A model generated the notes under the pieces. That model was not told the DNA's origin. It saw only the letters and a program-made list of their open reading frames with translations, and made no database searches. Below are positions 57,813 through 64,000 of a stretch of DNA of 64,000 nt, in pieces. Source of the stretch: Diplolepis rosae (lineage: Eukaryota; Arthropoda; Insecta; Hymenoptera; Diplolepididae); NCBI GenBank assembly GCA_030998225.1, contig JAPYXD010000701.1, positions 15,670,501 to 15,734,500 of the forward strand. Direction: 5' to 3'. The position numbers were made by a program, and so were the translations under genes. The first letter of the stretch is position 1. Each line of letters starts with the position of its first letter.

Positions 57813-58549
57813 AAGGGTTTCCCAATAAGGGTGATATGTTTTGAAATTGAAAAAAAACACTGAATATTCATTCGGAATTAATCGAAATCTTTTTTATTAT
57901 ATTGGATATTCTATGCCATTTATGATTTAAACAATATATCGGCCAAATGTCCCCCGAGACTTGAGCCAAAAATGCGCCTCATCAGAAAAGATGATTTTTT
58001 GATGAAAATTGGGATAATTTTCAATTGATTCCAGAGCCCAATCCGCGAACTCCCGACGCAAACGATGGTCATTAGGCTTCAGTTCTTGGGCCAGAATCAT
58101 CTTATAGGGATGCAGGCCAAGATCCAATCGCAAAATACGCCAGGTAGTCATCCTGGACAGGCCCAATTCCTGAGATCGGCGTGGCACGGACAATTCACGG
58201 TACGGCGGCTATATTCTGTGTAGAACGTGCGGTACGCATACGATTTTTAGGCTTAGTATCCAATAGAGTAAATTCACTCTCCAACTTATCGATTATTCGA
58301 CGAATTGAGAGCGCGGATGGAGCAGAATGACGACCATATTTTGCACGATATGCTCTTTGAACACCGACAAAACTTCTCGAATTTTGATAAAATAATTGGA
58401 CAATTTCCAAACGTTGTGGAAGCGTGAAACTACTCATGATTAAATGGCAAACCTTACTGATCACAACTGACAGCAGACGTCAAAAATTTCAGTTCAAATG
58501 AGCCCGATAGGGACATTCAAAATCATATCACCCCTATTGGGAAACCCTG
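57813..58549 (-). mobile_element. DUF4817/Tc1-like element, internally deleted, 737 bp
   Basis: Ends AAGGGTTTCCCAATAAGGGT (left) and ACCCCTATTGGGAAACCCTG (right) are inverted, with TA on both sides (57811-57812; 58550-58551). The transposase remnant is on the minus strand. Confidence 0.87.
57920..58437 (-). pseudogene. DUF4817-type Tc1-like transposase, deleted and frameshifted
   Basis: Reading the minus strand from the ATG at 58437: MSSFTLPQRLEIVQLFYQNS, then RAYRAKYGRHSAPSALSIRR, the DUF4817 helix-turn-helix domain of an insect-abundant Tc1-like transposase group. The frame reaches RSTQNIAAVP, slips, and resumes at ELSVPRRSQELGLSRMTTWR, LGLHPYKMILAQELKPNDHR and IIFSDEAHFWL, where FSDEAHF holds the first catalytic Asp. 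Directly after HFWL the sequence jumps to the C-terminal phrase GGHLADILFKS (in another frame) followed by TAA at 57920. The second and third acidic residues are therefore deleted. A full-length relative would be about 350-400 residues; about 170 remain. Non-functional. Confidence 0.88.
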
Positions 58550-58551
58550 TA

Positions 58552-58991
58552 TATATTCTGGCATTATAATTCCAGTTGATGTCACAGGAAAATATAGTAA
58601 AAGTAGTTTCAAGATACGCCGTTGGCAGCGTTACTGTCTAAAAAATCTGGCGCCTTTTCGTTTATCGCTATACACTCGAGATTCACTTCAATGAGAAGCT
58701 TAAGCATCGGAGCGTTCTTTGCAACGAACGCGAGAGGGAACCCCTCCATACCTTATATACCTTATATATTATACGCTCCTTACTGTTTCAAATTCGAGTG
58801 CGCTTTATCCCATATTAGTGGCGGAAGATCAAGGTCAATCAGCTGCTCGTTGTAGGGAACGGTGATGCGCTCGTATAAGGGAACGCTCGTTGGAGGGAAT
58901 CTTGAGTGTAATGTTGATACCGTTTTTCTGTTAGCTATATTATGTATTAGGCCGTTTGCAACAACAAGTGAAAACGAAAACGAGGTAGAGT
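58552..58991. other. unique interior of the 2.03-kb element, GC-balanced
   Basis: About 440 bp without repeats elsewhere in the window and with more G+C than surrounding DNA (GGAACGGTGATGCGCTCG and GGGAACGCTCGTTGGAGGGA are near-repeats at 58857 and 58881). No coding motif. Confidence 0.4.
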
Positions 58992-59036
58992 CTAAAGGTG
59001 GAATTACATCTCTGCATGCAGGCATTCTGCATGCAG

Positions 59037-59050
59037 GTTACCATGGTAAC
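59037..59050. promoter_or_regulatory. perfect X-box-like palindrome (first)
   Basis: GTTACC-AT-GGTAAC is a perfect inverted repeat of the half-site RGYAAC recognised by RFX-type winged-helix factors, with the usual spacer of 1-3 bases. The sequence match is exact; whether it is used is not known. Confidence 0.5.
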
Positions 59051-59101
59051 ATATAACAGAAAAAGAGACCGACAATTTTCCTGTTTCTTTCCTACTAATA
59101 T

Positions 59102-59115
59102 GTTACCATGGTAAC
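59102..59115. promoter_or_regulatory. perfect X-box-like palindrome (second)
   Basis: Identical to the word at 59037-59050, in the opposite arm of the element, 65 bp away. Confidence 0.5.
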
Positions 59116-59372
59116 CTGCATGCGTAATGCCGGCATGCAGAGGTGTAATTCCTCCTTAAAGGAATCTTAAGGATCTCGCGTCTTGTCTCGAGCTATTTTT
59201 ACAAAGTTTCAAAGAAATAGAGAATAAAGTGTACAAGGTGTTAAGTGAGTGGAAGTTAAATAACTTAAAGAAAAAATTCAAAGGTAAAGAAATTTGTTGA
59301 TTAAGAATTTATATGTATTCAAATGTACATTTTTAATGATAATATAAACAAAATAAAATATTTCAACAATAA

Positions 59373-59652
59373 ATATATATTTTTTCATTTTGAAAACTAT
59401 AATTTCCACGTCCTCAAATCATTATTTATTTTTGAGGTTATGTTAGCATTCGACGGGGAATTTTAGTAAATTTAACTAGAAATATGCTAATGTTAAATGG
59501 ACTAAATTAATTGAGTTTACTGCAATATTACCATGAATCTAACGAGAAATTTTTTACTAGAAAAATTACGGTGATATCAACTAGAAAATTTCATTACAAT
59601 AACTGGAATAAAAGATTAAAACAACCGAAAAGTGTTTATTAGAATTTCTAAC
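59373..59652 (+). repeat. block shared with 1229-1506
   Basis: Right interior part of the 2.03-kb element; see the feature at 1229 for shared landmarks. It shows that the fragment at 1.2 kb belongs to this family. Confidence 0.7.
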
Positions 59653-59714
59653 ATTTCGTCCGATTGAGATAACCGGAATTCTGGTAGTTTTAACCAGACT
59701 TTTTTCTGAGTATA

Positions 59715-59795
59715 TACAAAAAATCGAGCGCGAAGCGCAAGTGTTATTATGAGAATGTGTTCCTTAAGGCTGATAAAGCCTTAAGTAAGTATCAT
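59715..59795 (-). mobile_element. hairpin-family copy D, right piece
   Basis: Contains AAAATCGAGCGCGAAGCGCA (hairpin GCGC-GAA-GCGC at 59728-59738), ATGAGAATGTGTTCCTTAAG and the stem CTTAAGGC-TGATAAA-GCCTTAAG (59763-59785). Continues copy D from 57679. Confidence 0.8.
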
Positions 59796-60837
59796 TGACT
59801 TGCTAATTTTCAAAAAAACGTGTCTCTTTAGTTTAATTGTAAATAGACAATTAGTATAGAGTGCTAAACTCAGGCCTGGCACAAAATTCTCTTCCAGAAG
59901 TAAGAGACCGTATGACATTTCAGCATTCAGTATTCAGATATTTAGAATCTCGAGCTTTGTTGCCTAGTCCTATTGTTTTCTTTCAGACCGTGTTCGGTTA
60001 GGAGCAGAGTAAATAAGTTTGAATGCAAAAAGCATGGAATAAAAAAGTAGAAAATATGTGCGACCTAATTATCTAAAATATTTATCTAAAAAGTTTGAGC
60101 GTCAATTAATGCCAAGTTATAATACATGTATCCGCTTCGATTATAATTACTTTATCTTCAGAATTCAATCAGGAACGCTCTTTAACGACTATAAAGTTTT
60201 ATTTTAAATGAATATATTCTATTTCTTTTTTCCTATTCAGACAACCACTTCTTTTAACTTAACGATCATTCTATTTAGCATAACAATCTTTCAAGAACTT
60301 CGCCGTTGTATTCAACAGACACAATGCGATCTTTCAATGAGGAATATCTCATTAACCTCAGCCTTTTAGGCAAAATTTAAAAGTGCCATTTTCATTTCTC
60401 ATAAATATACTCAATTGAATACATTAAATTTCACTAAAGTTCTCCCTTCTTTCTAACTGCATTCACATTCAGACTTCTGTTACAAGTAAAAAGTTTAAGA
60501 TGAGATGATTTTAGACAGAGAGTGAAAAATTAAACTTTTCTTGAGTGGATCGTCTTCCCTCGTGATACAATTTTATTGTGGATAAACTGGACTAAAAGTT
60601 ATCGAAGGATAAATTACAAAACTATATCAGTTGACTAAAAATTACTAAAGGCATGGGCCGAGTCGAAATTCATTCATCTTGAAGAAAAGGATGTTAAACT
60701 ATTGCGATTTCCATAAAAATTAATATATTGGAGTTTTTCGGGAAGCTGAATCCGAATTTGGGGTCAGAATTTCAAAATGACCTCTTATCAACATTTAACC
60801 ATTTTTTAGAATTTTATCAGCCGTATTTAGTCTCTCA
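59796..60837. other. no feature seen
   Basis: About 1 kb of AT-rich single-copy sequence without a recognisable feature. Confidence 0.4.
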
Positions 60838-62745
60838 AGCAGAAATTAACAATCGGACCAACATCGATCCAACGCTCTATACCAACTTCCGACTGTCCGC
60901 GGACAGTCTAAATGATAACGATGTACTGCATTGGTACAACACCGGTTTTCAACGTCCTACTAATACTCGTAACCAGCATATTTTCAACGTTGGCTGTCAA
61001 CATTTCTAAAATACTGGTTATTACTTTTATTATTAAATCTATGTTTTACGGGTAAAGACGTACTGTAAAGAAGACTATCAGTGTCGACTCAACATTGTAT
61101 GTTAAAGCGTTAATTATCAGAGTCGATTAGACACTGGGTGGACCTTGCACATTTACTGTCGGAAAATTACTTTTTCCACAGTGGGAATAAGGTTAGACCT
61201 ATTGTACACCCAATGTTGTACAAACGCTGGTATTTTACAGTCGACTACCAGGGCTGAATAGACACTGGATAGACCTTGAACATTGACTGTCGGGAAATTA
61301 CTTTTTCCATCGTCGGAAGAAGGTTGGACCTGTTGTACATCCAATGTTGTACAAACGCTGGTATTTTTCAGTCGACTACCAGTGCTGAATAGACACTGGA
61401 TAGACCGTGTACATCCAATACCGGAAAATTACTTTTTCCACAGTGGGAATAAGGTTAGTCCTGTTCTACACCCAACGTTATACAAACGCTGGTATTTTAC
61501 TGTCGACTACCAGGGCTGAATAAACACTGGATATACCTTGTACATTCACTGTCGGAAAATTACTTTTTCCACAGTCGGAATAAGGTTAGGCCTGTTGTAC
61601 ACCCAATGTTTTACAAATGCTGGTATTTTCCAGTCGACTACCAGAGCTGAATAGACACTGGATGGACCTGGTACATCCAATACCCGAAAATTACTTTTTC
61701 CACAGTGGGAATAAGGTTAGTCCTGTTCTACACCCAACGTTATACAAACGCTGGTATTTTACAGTCGACTACCAGGGCTGAATAGACACTGGATAGACCT
61801 TGAACATTGACTGTCGGGAAATTACTTTTTCCATCGTCGGAAGAAGGTTGGACCTGTTGTACATCCAATGTTGTACAAACGCTGGTATTTTTCAGTCGAC
61901 TACCAGTGCTGAATAGACACTGGATAGACCGTGTACATCCAATACCGGAAAATTACTTTTTCCACAGTGGGAATAAGGTTAGTCCTGTTCTACACCCAAC
62001 GTTATACAAACGCTGGTATTTTACTGTCGACTACCAGGGCTGAATAAACACTGGATACACCTTGTACATTCACTGTCGGAAAATTACTTTTTCCACAGTC
62101 GGAATAAGGTTAGGCCTGTTGTACACCCAATGTTTTACAAATGCTGGTATTTTCCAGTTGACTACCAGAGCTGAATAAACACTGGATGGACCTGGTACAT
62201 CCAATACCCGAAAATTACTTTTTCCACAGTGGGAATAAGGTTAGTCCTGTTCTACACCCAACGTTATACAAACGCAGGTATTTTACAGTCGACTACCAGG
62301 GCTGAATAGACACTGGATAGACCTTGAACATTGACTGTCGGGAAATTACTTTTTCCATCGTCGGAAGAAGGTTGGACCTGTTGTACATCCAATGTTGTAC
62401 AAACGCTGGTATTTTTCAGTCGACTACCAGTGCTGAATATACACTGGATAGACCGTGTACATCCACTGTCTGAAAATTACTTTTTCCACAGTGGGAATAA
62501 GGTTAGTCCTGTTCTACACCCGACGTTATACAAACGCTGGTATTTTACTGTCGACTACCAGGGCTGCATAGACACTGGATAGACCTTGTACATTCACTGT
62601 CGGAAAATTACTTTTTCCACAGTCGGAATAAGGTTAGGACTGTTGTACACCCAATGTTATACAAACGCTCGTATTTTCCAGTCGACTACTAGAGCTGAAT
62701 AGGCACTGGATAGACTTTGTACATTCGCTATCGGAAAATTCCGTC
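60838..62745 (+). repeat. 131-bp tandem array with 524-bp higher-order repeat, locus 2
   Basis: 60838-61022 matches the left part of locus 1 (AACATCGATCCAACGC, TTCCGACTGTCCGCGGACAG, TTTCTAAAATACTGGTTAT). The array follows: the word ATTACTTTTTCC falls at 61166, 61297, 61428, 61559, 61690, 61821, 61952, 62083, 62214, 62345, 62476 and 62607, and its mutated form at 62738, every interval exactly 131 bp. Every fourth unit is nearly identical, so 61283-61519 and 61807-62043 translate identically and 62331 onwards nearly so (524-bp period). The repeated 78-codon frames are a consequence. It ends abruptly at CGGAAAATT-CCGTCTTAGC. Confidence 0.92.
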
Positions 62746-62865
62746 TTAGCCCGTGCAGGAACTGTCCAACTTGTTCCCAAGTTCGAATCCGGGCCCGATC
62801 GGATTTTCCACATGTGGCCGCAGGGGGGCACATGGTGTGGCCCGGTTCGAAACCACATCGAATTA
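62746..62865. other. GC-rich patch at the array edge
   Basis: GGGCCCGATCGG, CACATGTGGCCGCAGGGGGG and GTGTGGCCCGGTTCGAAACC make an isolated GC-rich block. Its GGGCCCGATCGG-type words recall 63513-63690. No RNA gene fits (see rejected items). Confidence 0.4.
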
Positions 62866-63512
62866 TGATAGACAAGATTATTTCCAAATTTTGTGTTGTG
62901 GTCGTGATATTGTAGTGTTTATATTGAAATTACAATGCCAAAAGCCAAAAGTACATGGCGAGTTCGGAAGCAGAGAATCGTTGGTGAGATTTCTTATATT
63001 TGCATTATAGATCAAGCTAAGTTAATTCACTAGATTCATTATTTAGATAAATCCTATCATTGTAGGTTATCTTTTCTAGACGGTATATTTTATTTGTAAT
63101 GTACGCAATTTATCAAATGTATATTTCTCCCAGCAACTCAGATTCAGGTAATGAACTAGATTATTACTTGAAATATTTTTTTATTTATTTATGTTAATTT
63201 ATAAAGAAAAGAAAATTATAATTTTAAGTGTAGAACGTTATTGTGTTTCATTATTTTTTATATCGTATATTCAATTTGCCGAAGTGGATTTTTTAGAAAG
63301 AAAATTATAAATAATGTAATTTATTTTTAGATTCAGAACAATCGAATAGTTCTTCAGACTAAGAAGATGGGTTTGAAAATTATACTGTTTGTATACTTTT
63401 GATAATACTATTGCATCACTAATCTGAATTTATGGAATACATTTTTTTGAACCAACTATTTATTGTTATTAAACTAAAACCCTTTGAATTTTACTTTTTG
63501 TAGAAATGCAAA
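62866..63512. other. AT-rich; possible tiny spliced frame
   Basis: From 62935 a short frame MPKAKSTWRVRKQRIV runs into a GTGAGA donor-like site. Acceptor-like TTTTTAG at about 63325-63331 precedes ATTCAGAACAATCGAATAGT, which in the continuing phase gives an acidic Ser-rich tail and TAA. Weak evidence; see findings. Confidence 0.2.
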
Positions 63513-63690
63513 ATTAGAAGGGTCCAAATCTGGGTTAGACCGGGCCCCCATTTTACAGCTCCAGATCTGAGGCCGATCGGGTAGGGCGTTTCATTACTGG
63601 TCTGGCGCTAGACAGATTACGCAATCAGGGCCACATTTTTCCCGATCAGGGCCGATCGGCACCCTACCAAAATGGTCCTTTTAAATATCT
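63513..63690. repeat. GC-rich block with GGCCGATCGG words
   Basis: AGACCGGGCCCCCATTTTAC, GAGGCCGATCGGGTAGGGCG and CAGGGCCGATCGGCACCCTA stand out from AT-rich flanks; GGCCGATCGG occurs twice. Probably a small unclassified element; ends not determined. Confidence 0.45.
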
Positions 63691-63889
63691 AATCTGCCAT
63701 TTCTGGTACGTTATTTATCTATTTAAGGATGTAGTCTCGTGTTCGGGCTTCGAAAAATCGATTTTTTTTCCACATATTTCGAAAGTATAATATATTCAGA
63801 GTATAATGTAAAATATCGTGCCGTTGCTGGAATGAGAACTCCGTTTTGCACTTAGCTCAAACCAATTTTATAATAATATTACAGATGAT
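63691..63889. other. no feature seen
   Basis: AT-rich flank between the GC-rich block and the last repeat copy. Confidence 0.4.
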
Positions 63890-64000
63890 GTGAATTACAC
63901 ATTTTCTCAAAGTCACTGAATTTCTTTTTGAATTTAAGTGAAACAGGAAATTCAATTTACTTAAGGCTCTATCAGCCTTAAGGAACACATTCTCATCATG
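63890..64000 (+). mobile_element. GCGAAGC-hairpin repeat family, copy E, cut by window end
   Basis: Same orientation as copy A: TTTTTGAATTTAAGTGAAAC, AGGAAATTCAATTTACTTAA, the hairpin CTTAAGGC-TCTATCA-GCCTTAAG (63960-63982), then GAACACATTCTCATCATG at the last base. The GCGC-TTC-GCGC hairpin is expected just beyond the window. Confidence 0.8.

Larger units (their letters stand above)
58992..59159. mobile_element. 168-bp inverted-repeat element with two perfect RFX X-box motifs
   Basis: Left end CTAAAGGTGGAATTACATCT and right end GGTGTAATTCCTCCTTAAAG are inverted, continuing inward through CTCTGCATGC-GGCAT, GCATGCAGGTTACCATGG. GTTACCATGGTAAC occurs exactly twice, at 59037-59050 and 59102-59115. 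The 50-bp centre is unrelated. Non-coding. No target-site duplication could be fixed beyond the T/A-rich borders. Confidence 0.82.
57680..59712. mobile_element. 2.03-kb TA-flanked element inserted in hairpin-family copy D
   Basis: The left end CACTCAGAAGAAAGGTTCGG and the right end (inverted: TACTCAGAAAAAAGTCTGG) match at the tip, with TA at 57678-57679 and 59713-59714. Deleting the element and one TA restores GAAATGTATACAAAAAATCG, equivalent to GAAATGTATACAGAAAATCG in copy B. It contains a DUF4817/Tc1-like element (57813-58549), an X-box-bearing miniature element (58992-59159) and a block shared with 1229-1506. The unique interior (58560-58990, 59160-59370) encodes nothing I recognise. Confidence 0.8.

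Noticed and set aside
61283..62582. Three near-identical 78-83-codon frames, looking like a tandem gene family
   Set aside because: They recur at exactly 524 bp because of the higher-order tandem repeat, and locus 1 frames are unrelated in length; no protein family resemblance.
61128..62745. Regularly spaced repeats reminiscent of a CRISPR array
   Set aside because: The whole 131-bp unit repeats, with no unique spacers; the genome is eukaryotic in character.
62780..62800. AGTTCGAATCCGGGCC resembles a tRNA T-arm (B box)
   Set aside because: No A-box, acceptor stem or cloverleaf fits upstream; the word lies in a GC-rich repeat patch.

Overview
This window reads as a gene-poor, AT-rich (very roughly 70% A+T) stretch of an arthropod nuclear genome, most likely an insect. 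The grounds are: mariner-type transposase remnants of two subfamilies, a DUF4817/Tc1-like transposase remnant of the kind common in insect genomes, TTAA-flanked piggyBac-like elements, many TA-flanked miniature elements, and no long open reading frame (none above 117 codons on either strand). I cannot name the order or species. I found no intact protein-coding gene, rRNA, tRNA, CRISPR array or prokaryotic feature. What is here is a dense archaeology of transposable elements separated by single-copy AT-rich DNA.

Layout. 0-9 kb: a frameshifted THAP-domain fragment beside a 10-bp tandem repeat, a 516-bp inverted-repeat element, GCCAGTACTG-rich repeats, a 1.35-kb element with GGGGAGAAGCGGCGAAATTG ends, and two TTAA-flanked miniature elements that share one TTAA. 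9-21 kb: several copies of a CTCTCTAAA...TTTAGAG family built from ACTGATT/AATCAGT modules, and a run of long near-perfect palindromes (14.9, 15.7 and 17.8 kb). 22-24 kb: the only sizeable GC-richer, repeat-free island, a candidate regulatory or 5'-exon region. 24.8-31 kb: a repeat family carrying two conserved hairpins (one containing GCGAAGC), then a 62-bp minisatellite with a cleanly dated miniature-element insertion. 33.8-37 kb: an internally deleted mariner, and a second mariner split by a 1.72-kb foldback element. 38-43 kb: another copy of the hairpin family, a near-perfect palindrome, and a minisatellite interrupted by a TTAA-flanked piggyBac-like element. 44.8-46.5 and 60.8-62.7 kb: two loci of one family containing 131-bp tandem repeats, the second with exact 131-bp periodicity and a 524-bp higher-order repeat. 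56.4-59.8 kb: a truncated foldback element followed by a three-level nest (hairpin family, then a 2.03-kb TA-flanked element, then a DUF4817/Tc1-like element and a small element with two perfect RFX X-box motifs).

The parts do not act together as a pathway. The coherent story is transposition: TA- and TTAA-targeting cut-and-paste elements, their internally deleted non-autonomous derivatives, foldback elements, and tandem arrays apparently seeded inside elements. The best leads for something undescribed are the element-to-satellite transition at 44.8/60.8 kb, the X-box-carrying element at 59.0 kb, the double-hairpin family, and the YY1/Pho-like sites inside the TTAA element at 42.4 kb.
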